Origin: Craspedostauros australis
Taxonomy: Eukaryota; Bacillariophyta; Bacillariophyceae; Mastogloiales; Achnanthaceae
Assembly (NCBI GenBank): GCA_026770025.1
Contig: JAMXDE010000055.1
Span: 1-64,000 of the forward strand
DNA length: 64,000 bases
Direction of reading: 5' to 3'
Of the stretch, positions 1 through 10,196 are shown piece by piece (the stretch's first letter is position 1; each line of letters opens with the position of its first letter). Under the pieces are notes generated by a model, which searched no databases, was not told the origin of the DNA, and saw nothing but the letters and a program-made list of their open reading frames with translations. Position numbers and translations under genes: made by a program.

Positions 1-10
1 TTTTTTATTG

Positions 11-898
11 ATGGAGAAAGACATCCTCCCTCTATCAGGAGCACCACAAGGCTCTTCGAATGCAAGCAAACCGAGCCTGTCCTTTCAAGAGTCCAACAAC
101 AAGCTAAGAGACCTGGAACGAAGCGGACACCTCTGTCCTCTCAAGCACATTCACATCAAAGTCCTATTCTCTGTGGCAGGCACTGGTGCCGCCCAACCAC
201 CGACGGGATCAATCCCCAAGAGCTTCACTCACCTCAATACTTCTGCAAAGGTGAATCCCGCATACGTCTACTACATTCTTCGCAGCGAATACACGCAAGG
301 CGGCAAGCCTACCATCATACCAGAGTACACAGAGGTTAAGAAGTTCCCTCTTCTCAAGGCCATCGTGGATTCCAACGCCCGGATGATCTCGATCTACATG
401 CGAGTGTCAACAAGGCAAGAAGACATCAACCGAAGCAACGGAAAGAAGTCAAATGAGAATGAATACGAGCAGAATGCCATCCTTTCCGAAACCTTCTTCA
501 AAGTCTTCATGAAAAGCAATGGCATGAAAACTCTGGTGCACAACCCGTACCTTGCGCGGCTCACAGCATCCCAGGCTTTGGCAGTTCTTCTTTTCCAACA
601 GAATGAATCTTTCAGCAAATCGCTCACCAATGATCAACTGAACAACATGGACTACGGGATCACCGTCCAACGCTTCAAGGGCGACGCGGGCGATGCCATC
701 ATTGCATCGGTTGGTCGTCGCGTATGGCTAGTCACTGCAAGGCCACTCAGAGGTGATGGTAGCTTCAAGCCGCAGGCAAGTCCATTCGCGCTCAGGCACG
801 ACGTGCCATGCAGCTCCTTTGCCTTTGGCTCATTCAAGGCGGTGAAGCAATTGCGGCTGAGAAATCGTTTCTGGAAACAACCTCAGCCAGCTCTTTGA
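11..898 (+). CDS. Unrecognised open frame, possibly partial or decayed
   Basis: A 295-codon frame opens with ATG at 11; the frame is still open at the left edge, so it may be the end of a longer gene or an internal exon. Codon use is gene-like, with many C-ending codons and few rare ones. I recognise no domain. The middle part (roughly residues 80-230) is the most protein-like, with regular alternation of hydrophobic and charged residues and no low complexity. The N-terminal 40 residues are polar and look disordered. No signal peptide or membrane segment is visible. After its stop, short gene-like pieces continue in other frames to about 2170, so this may be the first part of a multi-exon gene or of a decayed one. 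Function unknown. Confidence 0.35.
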   Translation: MEKDILPLSGAPQGSSNASKPSLSFQESNNKLRDLERSGHLCPLKHIHIKVLFSVAGTGAAQPPTGSIPKSFTHLNTSAKVNPAYVYYILRSEYTQGGKPTIIPEYTEVKKFPLLKAIVDSNARMISIYMRVSTRQEDINRSNGKKSNENEYEQNAILSETFFKVFMKSNGMKTLVHNPYLARLTASQALAVLLFQQNESFSKSLTNDQLNNMDYGITVQRFKGDAGDAIIASVGRRVWLVTARPLRGDGSFKPQASPFALRHDVPCSSFAFGSFKAVKQLRLRNRFWKQPQPAL

Positions 899-3800
899 GG
901 CTCTCACTGCGTTTCGGCCGGGGCCGCCATCGCTGCGTCCTCCGTCGTGAAGAAGGATAAGCACGGCGCGTCCGTTGCTGCTCCCGCCAATGGTCCCAAT
1001 CCAAACACGGGTGGGCAGCAGGAAGCAGGACCATCTTTGCTGCTCTGCGCAAGGTCGGCATGAGAATCGAAAAATGGGTGACGACCAACAACAAACATGT
1101 TTTCCCACTACGCATGCGGAACGACCAGCAAAGACTCAGTTGTGGAAAAACGGCCCCGGCCATCTCTTTTTGGTCTCTCAAGGGCACCCACCCGGCACTA
1201 CTTCCAAGAGACCTCGGATTGCTCGGCTGTACTTCCACAAGTCAAACGATGACTTGCGTCGAGACCGAAGCGGACAAGCAGCGCATCATGGATGCTGCTG
1301 CAAACAAGCCGGGCCGCTGTATTTGGCAAAATGGACGAATGTCACTTTGACCAAAACAGAGACTCGCGTTCGAGTCCGCTCAAGGACATTGATTCAGATA
1401 CGACATGGACAGAGTTGACATCCGATGGTTCAATTTTCGTCGATCACGACTTACTCACCAACTCAGTGTGCTCTGGGAGTGGTCGAACAACAATACAACG
1501 ACCAGCAAGACCACAAAGCAGAAAGCCCCCACTGTGCCCAAGTCACCCGTCGCACTGTGCCCAAGTCACCCGTCGCATTCCCGCTGCGGGAATCAACAAC
1601 TCCACCAATACATCTCACAAAGCACCCGACGAAGACGCGAACACGGCCGCCGCCGCTTCCGCCAAGCACATCTCAAGGCACAACCACAGACGGTCGTGAA
1701 AAAGATCGGCGTCGTGTGGAACTTATCTTCAACCTGCCACTCATCCACGTTGCAGAAGGTAGCAGTGAGTTCGCAGAGCCTATATCACCTTCCTTGCACA
1801 GCAGACGGACAACACAGGTAAGAAGCTTCTACGGTTTGCGAACAATCTGTATCCAAGCCAAAGATTTACTCCGAGGATACAAGCTCAGACATGAACGACA
1901 ACAAGAAAAATGCTTCGCAGTGGCGAACCCCGGGCTGCGTGATCTCTTTGGCAAAGACCTTGATATACACCGTTGCAGGCACGAAAAGCACAGTTGCTTG
2001 GAACTACGGCGGAAAAATTCCCTACGTTCCTTTCTGTGGGGACAAGTCCATCATCCTGGAGAATCAGATGGACGAAATGAACAAGCACCGTACTAAATAC
2101 CGCAAAACCTGGCGCGCACGCTGTAATCTTCAGCGGACGAAGACAATACAGGAAGCCAGCCTAAACTGAACTCGCGCCACGTCGATCGCCTCAAGACAGA
2201 GCAAGAGGATCAAGATGGAGCCTGAATGATCTCGATAGATGACATCAACGATGAGGGAACTGCGGGTATTGTGCCATGAAGCAACAACCAGGCAGCCTGA
2301 CCAACACGGCAAATGCCGCACGCTCACGAAGGCCTTGTTCATCGCCGACACCAACCAACGGAGCACACCGAAAAGGGGTTCGGTGTTTCCAATACTTATG
2401 CATACACCCGCCCATGCATCCATGCACGCATCCTTCCGAACATCTGGTGGTTCTGACGAGTTCCACAGCGATACTCATGTTGGTACCAATGCATGGCCCT
2501 TCGGAAAGAAAGTCTGGTCGCAGTCTTACCAATGTTACACGTAAGAAAGTCACCAGTACCAAATACACGAATGCATGCGTCACGACGAGTACAAGCGCGA
2601 CCGCGAATGCTACGACCGTCTTGACACCTGATGATTACGGTTGTCAGAATGGGTGTTGCTCTCCCGATGATCCGATCGACATGTTGTGCATTAGTTCTCC
2701 AGGTCGCTGCTCTGACAAGCACGACCATTCTTATGAATGTGGAAGCAAGAGGCAATCCATTCATACTCGTACGAAGCAGATGGAATAGATATCGATAGCA
2801 TCATCGTCATCATGGTAATCATCATGGTGCGTGTAGTCGAGTCATTGTCAAAGTGGGCAAGTAACTCTGATGGACGCATTGGCCCGTACTGCATGTTCAG
2901 GTTGGAGCTCCGTGTACGTACACGCAATTGTGAGAGTTGTTCGAGAAGCGACGTCACGGGCAGATTACTGCCGTCACGAGCAATCAATCATCTCAAAGAC
3001 ACTGCCCACCAGTCCACCGCACCATCTGACGAGTGCTGAGCTTGGGAATGTTGACAACGCCGCAGACTGCACAATAGACTCCACCACAGACCGCGTCATA
3101 GGCTCTGTTGCAATGTGCAACAGAGCAAAGACCAATACCAAACGTCCACGCTCGTATGTACAGAGTAAACATGCTAGGCAAAACACGCGGCGAACATACC
3201 ACTATGTCTTCACGGTGCCCTTCGCAGCCTACCCCGCAAGCACAAACACGGACCGAGATGATGCCCGTCCTTTGAGCTGTCACTCTCGATTACTATCGGT
3301 CGGCAAGTACTCGCATGGGACGTTACACCAAGCGAGCTGCGATCATCGACTGCCTCACTATTCTGAGAACGGCAAAGACGGACACTCGAACACACAACAG
3401 ATCTTCATCACGACTCTGCGATGAGAAGTCCTTGGAATGGATAGTCATCGGTGCCAAAGAGGACGAGCATGAGTACGAGCACGACCACATGCTCACTCAC
3501 ATGGATGACAGCGACTGCAGAATCTCAGTAGACTGCGCAGCGTGATTGATCATGATCGATGATGAGCAATAGATGATCGACGATAGACGATATAACGGGC
3601 GCGGTTCTCCCTTGATAGCGATGTCCAGCACCTACAACCGCAACACTATTTGCAGCAGCAACAACGGAATGGAGGGACGGAAGGAGGCACTCGGATCAGT
3701 GGATTCCAATCATATCTCATTCACACCCGTCAGCGCGTTGATGAGAATGAGCCGTGGAACGTCGCGTCTTCCATGAATAGATAGCCATTGCGTGCTTCGT

Positions 3801-4980
3801 CATCGAGAGCTTCTTCAACTACTACTTTGGTCACGACTTGCATTCAGATACTCCACATCGAAGAGCATGCAACGACCACGGGCGAATTGATCGCGGCGGT
3901 ACTCATCGTCAAGATCAGATCCGTCCTTGGAGGGAAGGTGACCTGCTCATCGTGGAGTGGAGCAGAGTAGATGGATGGGGTAGCCGTGTCGGTGACGAGT
4001 GACTTCTCGTACTCTGCACGATATCGCTGATGCTGCTCCGTTGATGGTGGTGGTGGTGGCGACAATCAGGGCAGCCATGGAATGCCTTCATGGAATGCTT
4101 TCATGGAATTCATCCAGTCGCCCATGACATCGCTGCCGACGTTGCTCCTGCTGCTGTTGATGTTGATGCTGCTGATTGGATTGCTGAGACAACGGCGAAT
4201 GATGAGAACATCAAGTTGCACGGAATGCCTACATCAACCACATCCACTGGCGCAGATCAGCTGCGGTATGCTCCATTCGTTTCGCACCGTCGTTCCACAT
4301 GTTGTTGCGCGATGCGTTCAACCTTGCCGCAGGTGTCCTCCATTCTCCATTCTCCATTCCCAAGTCTCTGTTCTCGTGGACAAGAAGTGGCCGTCGTGAC
4401 TGCTTTCTCTTCGTCATCTTCTATCCACTATGAACGAGTACGAAAGTGCCTTCCGAGATCTCGCTACCAATCAGGCATGGTGTGTTGATCAATGTCATCG
4501 TGGGTGTTGCCGGGAATGTCCCATCATTCGGATGGTGGTCGATGACCGATGGCCGATGGTTGATGGGTGGGTGTGTTCCTGTCCTTCCTCTCTTGTTCAC
4601 ATCCAGCGCATCTTCATTTGAGACAGCTCGCTTTCTTGTTGGTCGAACGGAAATGGATGGTCGCGAAATCTGTGATGTTGATTGCGCACAGCGAAAATCA
4701 ACTGTGTTGATCACTGCGCAGGTGGCACGGACAGACGTAGTATCCGTTCGCGACTGGAGATGACAAAGGCGACTTGCGCACGTCAAAAGACAAGAGATAT
4801 CTCGTGGATACGACAACAGATACCAATAGGTACGCTGCAAGGCGAACGTGCTCTCCATCGAGATCCATCATCTCCTTCTTCCACTTGCATGAAAGAGAAA
4901 CGAATCGGCTTCCATCGAATTCAACCGCATCGACCACCGATCAAGACGCAAGGTGCAAGGCGTGGAGACGCTCGAACAGG
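899..4980. other. Gene-poor stretch, possible decayed coding sequence to about 2170
   Basis: From 899 to about 2170 short open pieces sit in all three plus frames, some with gene-like composition (for example around 1060-1350 and 1890-2170), which is what a decayed or heavily spliced gene gives. I could not find splice sites that join them convincingly. From 2170 to 4980 I see no supported gene: the frames there overlap each other on both strands and show biased, repetitive composition. Confidence 0.4.
1531..1576. repeat. 23-bp tandem duplication, two units
   Basis: Two perfect adjacent copies of a 23-bp unit beginning actgtgcccaagtcacc, at 1531-1553 and 1554-1576. The unit length is not a multiple of three, so the duplication shifts any frame that crosses it. 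Confidence 0.85.
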
Positions 4981-5766
4981 ATGTCGTTAACACGCACGGG
5001 CAGCACTTCCACAATGTCATCAGCGTCGTCGTCAGTGTCAGCATCCGTCTCCATGCTGACCTTCGTTGTGTTGGTTTGTCTGACCTGGGCATCTCCAGCA
5101 TTGGCATTTGATCTCCCATCCGCAACTCCCTCCTTCCTGCGGCCGCTCTTCAACAATGATCCAGCTCTGAAGGGCCCATCCGCATCAGAGCTGCTGGAGC
5201 AGTTGGAAGCGCGCATCCAGGAGGCACCCAAGAATGGGATCGACACGCCCAAGGAGCTCGAGGAGGACATCGTTGCTATCTGCGAGTCATTGGAGAAGCT
5301 GAATCCGACCAAGTCTCCCGTCCAGAAGACCGACATGATGAACGGATTCTGGAAGTTGCGATGGACGAACCTGGCAAATTCGGGTCCCAGCAATGGCAAG
5401 CTCGGCCCCATCTTGGGTGACGTGTATCAGGATATCGACCTCACGAACGGCGCCGCGCAGAACATCTTCCGATCTGAATTTCCACCCCTCGTCGGCGTGC
5501 TGAAGGGATCGTTGGCACCCGCCGACACCAACAGCGCCACGACGCTCGCCATCACCTTCATTTCTGTTGGCACGAAGCTTGCCAACTTCCTTCCACTGGG
5601 GCCGCAACAGACGTTCGACACAGTGCAGATACGGAAATGGGAGCACGTGTACTTGGATGATGACTACCGCATCTTCTTTGCCAAGAATCCGGATACCACG
5701 GCGTCGCGGGGGTATGTTTACGTGACGAAACGAGCCGAGGAAGAACGATTTGATACCAACATCTAA
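4981..5766 (+). CDS. Plastid-targeted fibrillin / PAP-family protein
   Basis: A protein of 261 residues from the ATG at 4981. The frame stays open upstream to 4774, but the 4981 start puts a clean targeting sequence at the N-terminus: a Ser/Thr-rich head, a hydrophobic core (about residues 25-38, MLTFVVLVCL onward), then cleavage after SPALA so that the mature part begins FDLPS. Phe directly after an ER signal peptide is the mark of import into secondary red plastids. The rest matches the PAP/fibrillin domain of plastid lipid-associated proteins: a helical lead with LLEQLEARI, then MNGFWKLRWTNL, and a lipocalin-like strand region with ITFISVGTKL. It ends with RIFFAKNP and YVYVTKR. Fibrillins bind lipids in plastoglobules and thylakoids. 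No intron is needed. The ATG at 5014 is an alternative start. Confidence 0.85.
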   Translation: MSLTRTGSTSTMSSASSSVSASVSMLTFVVLVCLTWASPALAFDLPSATPSFLRPLFNNDPALKGPSASELLEQLEARIQEAPKNGIDTPKELEEDIVAICESLEKLNPTKSPVQKTDMMNGFWKLRWTNLANSGPSNGKLGPILGDVYQDIDLTNGAAQNIFRSEFPPLVGVLKGSLAPADTNSATTLAITFISVGTKLANFLPLGPQQTFDTVQIRKWEHVYLDDDYRIFFAKNPDTTASRGYVYVTKRAEEERFDTNI

Positions 5767-6276
5767 CTACTCGTGCGTACATTCGCGCGTCTGGATGGAC
5801 GAGTAGTACTAACACGTACCGGCAGCATACCAATACTTGGTAGGGTGGAGCAAAGCAGAGCATGGCGCGCTCTTCGGTACAAACACACTGGTGAAGCGCA
5901 GGGCCATACGTATAGGAGATGTGCACTCGAAATGTACCAGCGGAAAGCAAAAGAGAGATGGATTCATGCGAAATATGAAGTGGCTAATTCAAATGAGAAT
6001 AGAGTACTGTATTGAAGCTCAGGTGCAGTTTGGATCGCTCGGAAGATTACATCGCGTCGCAGTCACCATCATGCGTTTCCATTGGCATTACCAATGCCAC
6101 ACACCATCACATTCGCTGCATCTTGAACAGCATGTGATGCACCGTACGGATGCATGACCAGTTGGATAACCATGTCGTGTTCTGCAATGGCAGAACAGAT
6201 CTATCGACTCTGCCGCATGTCCATTCCCACTTCTTCGCCTCCTCAGTTCACCATCCTCATCTTCGATGAAAGCGCG
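5767..6276. other. Intergenic, nothing recognised
   Basis: The 3' flank of the fibrillin gene and the 3' flank of the minus-strand secreted protein. The frames here are short and overlapping, with no motif I recognise. Confidence 0.5.
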
Positions 6277-6639
6277 TCAACGTGATTTGGAAGAGGTAGT
6301 GGGTCCAGTCTTGGTCGTATGGTGGAAATGATGACGATGAGTCATGTGATGTTGGGTGAAGATGTTGCTGTTCGAATCCATGCTGGTGGAGAGGTTGCTT
6401 GGAGAAGGATCACTTGGAGAGAGATCACTAGTGGTTGGGGTGCTGCTGAGATGACGTCGCGTGGATCCACGCACCCCTCCTTTCTTGACACGGTGAAGGA
6501 TCGGCACAGCGTCGTCGACTTTGTCGATTGCCACGTGCGTTGCGGAAGCCTGAACTGGCGTCATTGCGCAAGCCAGTAACAGGACAGCCGTCAAGGGTAC
6601 CCACATGGACTTGACGGAAAAGTTGGAAGAAAGTTTCAT
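6277..6639 (-). CDS. Small secreted Ser/Pro/His-rich protein
   Basis: A protein of 120 residues beginning MKLSSNFSVKSM. A hydrophobic core (about residues 12-27, WVPLTAVLLLACAM) followed by TPVQASA is a good signal peptide. The mature part has a basic segment with GGVRGSTRRHLSS (about residues 53-65), a Ser/Pro repeat built on SPSDPSPSN, and a His/Thr-rich tail. No catalytic domain is present. The first five residues match those of the trypsin precursor at 16482, and both have a basic Arg-x-Leu-Arg or Arg-His-Leu segment shortly after the signal peptide. It could be an unprocessed peptide precursor, a cell-wall or mucilage protein, or a chance frame. The signal peptide is the main argument for a real gene. 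Confidence 0.5.
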   Translation of the reverse strand: MKLSSNFSVKSMWVPLTAVLLLACAMTPVQASATHVAIDKVDDAVPILHRVKKGGVRGSTRRHLSSTPTTSDLSPSDPSPSNLSTSMDSNSNIFTQHHMTHRHHFHHTTKTGPTTSSKSR

Positions 6640-8046
6640 CGTTGGAGTGTTGCTTTGTGGAAGGTGATGTGTGTGGAGGATATCGTCGTGTAGTGGAGTG
6701 CGAGGTAGCGTCGCACGGTATCGTTGAGTTGATTGTATTGTCGATCGACGAAAGTTATGAGATGGTGATGGTCGTTGCGTGTGAGTTCGATGAATTTAGC
6801 GATCTCCGGAGAAAACTTTGGAGTGCTCCCGGAGCTTCTCGCTGCACACCATGGATCGCAACAAGCTATCAACGATCGGATGGATGAGCCATCAACAAAA
6901 GGGCACTTGTCTTCTTTCTATTTCGAAGCATGCCGCGACGACTCTCAGTATTGCTGCCCCTGCCCCCACCCTTGATCTTGGACGATGAGAGTTGGGGAAC
7001 GACTTTGTTGTTCATCTGTGTGGCTACGAGTAGCGTGATGGTGTCTTTGAAGTCAATGTGCATTCGCACCCGCACACGTAGTCGTACGAACTTGAGGAAG
7101 GGAGTCGTTCGTAATCTGGATCGTCTTGACAGCCGAGACGTGCGGTATCTTCTTCCTCACTCATCCGATTATGTGTACGCGTATGAATCGCTCTCCGAGC
7201 AAGGAGAGGTGAGTTGCATCCCATGACCCTTGTCTCACTTCTGTCGATCGTGCCTTGTGTGTGTGCCTACCGTTCTCTTGCCCTTGCTCATTCTCTTCCT
7301 CTTTTGTGTTCACCTTCTCGGTGTCCCATTCCCTCGAGACATGAGTTGGAGACACCAAGCACCACCGAATGCGCCGCGCAGAAAGGATCACGCAAACGCG
7401 AGTGCGAGGTGGAGTTCATGTGATGGCGGTCATACGATGAAGAAGCTCTTCATGTCTATTGCATTATACGAGCACTGCACGATTGCTCTGCTCTGATTGG
7501 CAGCATCCCCCTTGGATGTGAGAGAACTATTCTACGATGTTGTCTCTCAGTGGTAATAATACGATTATGGCATGTCATCTTTCTCCTCGTCCTTGCGTGG
7601 AGTGGTGGGTCGCGATCGAAGAGAGACGCCCGTTTCCGCCGCGCGGAAAACCGTTGATGCCAATTCCCAAGAGAGCTCAATTGAAACTGAATAAGTACGC
7701 TATTGTTGATGGGATTCGACACCGCAGCTTGACACGTTGTTTTTGTGCCTGTGAGTGGCGACAGCCCAAGAACAACCCAAACAAAGGACAACAGCAAAAC
7801 AAAGATCGACCATGGCGCAGATCGATTCTGGCGCAACGGCACAAGGAGTGGTATTATCGTATTCTATAATACGTCTCCAGAGAGAGAAGTAGATAGACCA
7901 ACGGAAGCGCATGGTATAGCATGATACGAGCTACATTTCCATCCACAGACAGATAGATCCGAACCAATCACAGCAACCACCACAATCAACTCATACAACC
8001 GACGGGAGCAACGGTGGCAACTGTGGCTGGAGCATCAGGCGCCCCG
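6640..8046. other. Intergenic, probably two divergent promoters
   Basis: About 1.4 kb between the divergently transcribed secreted-protein gene (minus) and the SPF45-like gene (plus). No supported gene. An inverted repeat tttccgc/gcggaaa lies near 7633-7650, and a CCAAT box (aaccaatcac) lies about 75 bp before the ATG at 8047. The short hydrophobic frame read from about 7842 on the minus strand has no ATG at a sensible position. Confidence 0.45.
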
Positions 8047-9210
8047 ATGTACGGTGGCTTGTTCGGCGATCTCCCCGCCACAAAGGGCGAGGATGATGCA
8101 GCTGGCGATGGCAGCAGCAGCAGGAATGAGGTGAAGGTGAAGAAGGAGAAGGAATTCGACAAAGGATCCAAATTCGAGGATGTGCCCGAGAGATCAGCTG
8201 ACACAACAAAGCCCAGCACGCCGGTCTCCAGAACGATGTTCGCGCCAAAGTCGGTGTCGCGCAAAAAGACAGCTGCAAAGGCATCGGCGTCGGGCATCGC
8301 TGGTGGCATCGGAAAGGCCGGGACGTCGATGGCGTTCATCCCTGCTGCTGCTCGGAAGCGAAAAGCTGTGGCAACTTCGACAGCGCTTTCGACACCGAAG
8401 GCATCCGCATCGAAGCAACGGCCAAGATTGCATATTAGCGTCCACGCAGACGCTGGATCTGCTGCTGCTGCGGTTGTCGAAGGAAGAACGAAGGTGAAGC
8501 AGGAACCACACGCAATCCCTCCGGAAACAACAGTAATCAGAGATCCCACTGCGTCAACAACGGATCCACCGTCATCTGAAGCGACGAGTTCATTTGCGAC
8601 ATCTTACACGACGACAAGCAAATCAACGTCATCCGCTCAAGATCTTCCGATCAATTCTGTGAGATCCCCGTTGCTGTCCATCCACGATGATACGACCAAG
8701 ATGCTGATCAAAGTGGAAGATGACTCCAATGCTTCCCCTCTCCCAGGAAGCAGCACGGATGTGAACGAAATCGAGATGGATGACGTGGACATGGGTGTTC
8801 CTGACGTTGAAAACGGGCATGACACACATCGCCAGTCCCAAGATCGCCGACATTCACACGACCAACGCCAACAACCGCTCGATGTCCAAGATCCGTACGA
8901 TCCGTACGTGCCAAACGACCTGTTGCAGCACTGGGAACGCAAGAAGCTGGAGCGAGAACGGCAAGAGCAAGAAAGAGATATCCAGGAAACGCTGCAACGG
9001 CAAGAAGCACTTCGAAGACGGTTGGAAGAGGAACGGCAGGAAGTGCTTTCGTTGTTACCGACTTCGAAGGAACCAACCGCGCTGCTGCAATTGGAAACGC
9101 TCGGTGGCATGGGGCGAGGCCGAGGTCGTGGCCGCGGCGTATCAAATCTGCCGGCCTGGTTGGTGGAAAAGCAACGTCAGGAGTCGGAAGGCATTGGTGG
9201 GAGGGACTGA
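8047..9210 (+). CDS. SPF45/DRT111-like nuclear protein lacking G-patch and RRM
   Basis: A protein of 387 residues from the ATG at 8047; the frame is open a little further upstream but only with a GTG. It starts MYGGLFGDLP, very close to the LGGLYGDLPPP start of plant DRT111/SPF45 splicing factors. Further along it has FIPAAARKRK, a lysine-rich early part with KVKKEKEF, and the block DPYDPYVPNDLLQHWERKK followed by a charged helix (about residues 290-345). That block matches the YDPxxPNDY plus Arg/Glu coiled coil of SPF45. It ends with GRGRGRGVSNLPAWL, an RG-rich tail known from RNA-associated proteins. The G-patch and RRM that normally follow in SPF45 are absent, and I found no continuation in any frame downstream. 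A role in pre-mRNA splicing is inferred from the N-terminal half only. Confidence 0.65.
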   Translation: MYGGLFGDLPATKGEDDAAGDGSSSRNEVKVKKEKEFDKGSKFEDVPERSADTTKPSTPVSRTMFAPKSVSRKKTAAKASASGIAGGIGKAGTSMAFIPAAARKRKAVATSTALSTPKASASKQRPRLHISVHADAGSAAAAVVEGRTKVKQEPHAIPPETTVIRDPTASTTDPPSSEATSSFATSYTTTSKSTSSAQDLPINSVRSPLLSIHDDTTKMLIKVEDDSNASPLPGSSTDVNEIEMDDVDMGVPDVENGHDTHRQSQDRRHSHDQRQQPLDVQDPYDPYVPNDLLQHWERKKLERERQEQERDIQETLQRQEALRRRLEEERQEVLSLLPTSKEPTALLQLETLGGMGRGRGRGRGVSNLPAWLVEKQRQESEGIGGRD

Positions 9211-10196
9211 GAGGTGCAAGCATCGATCATCGAATCAGTCGCCGCCGGCCTATTCACACCTCCACGAAGAAGATATGCCCAACGGTGAGATGGCGTCGAT
9301 GATGACTGCATCAGCACAACGGTGCACTACGAGCATGCTACGTGCCTGCCGCAACCGTTCGGAGTGGTGGGTGGTATCGCTCGTGCGAGGTTCGTTTCCT
9401 CCACAAAGCTTTGCTGTGTGCCAAATAGACGGTGACCCTCGTCAATTCTGCGACACTTCACAAACTGCACCTCCAATTTGCGTCCGGACGCAAGCTACGT
9501 AGGCCAGTACCAGGCCAAAATCATTAGGGATACTAGCGAACAACATTGATTCACACACTCCGTCCTATTGACAATAGTCAATGGTGTTCGTTGTCAGCCA
9601 CCAACTGTTCTCTCCTTCCAGGGACCACAAACAATCCCTTAACCAATCCCGAACGCTTGCTCGGAGACAAGGGTGCGACACGCCCCCACATGAAGGTTGC
9701 GCCAACAAGCGGGAAACACTCACTGTGGACACATCCGCAATGAAACTTGTCCACGCCCATGACAGCAACCATGATCAAAGAGCCATCGCAAGTATGGTCC
9801 ACAGTTCACAAACCCACGACTATGGGATCGACACCCACTGACAGAAGACGAAACGTTGATCACCACCACGTCACCAATCCACCACTTTTTCATCCTCAAG
9901 TGTAACTCGTTGCCGCGGCGTTGAAGAAACAACATGAGCAGAACCAAGCGTCCTGGTATGGCGCGAACACACAGGTAGTGATGCACACTCGACCATACGA
10001 GGACCTAGCACCATACTCGATACAAGAGTAGTACTCGAATGCACATCCATCCACACAGCCCGACGTATCTGCCACCACATTCCATAAAATATTAGTGCAC
10101 CTGAAATCATCGACCAATCATTGATCGACCAACCAATCCAACAAGCACGAGAGACGCTGTGCACAGCCCAAGAAGTCGAACACGGGATCGTACAGG
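9211..10196. other. Intergenic; CCAAT boxes before the ATPase gene
   Basis: About 1 kb with no supported gene. A perfect palindrome attgacaatagtcaat sits near 9567-9582. Two CCAAT-type boxes (gaccaatcatt and aaccaatccaac) lie about 60-90 bp upstream of the ATG at 10197, a reasonable promoter position, although CCAAT use in this organism is not established here. Confidence 0.4.

Noticed and set aside
4090-4860. Several 100-150 codon frames before the fibrillin gene
   Set aside because: Overlapping on both strands, no motifs, low-complexity composition.
7633-7650. Inverted repeat tttccgc/gcggaaa as an E2F-type site
   Set aside because: It does not fit the TTTSSCGC consensus exactly, and there is no cell-cycle gene next to it.
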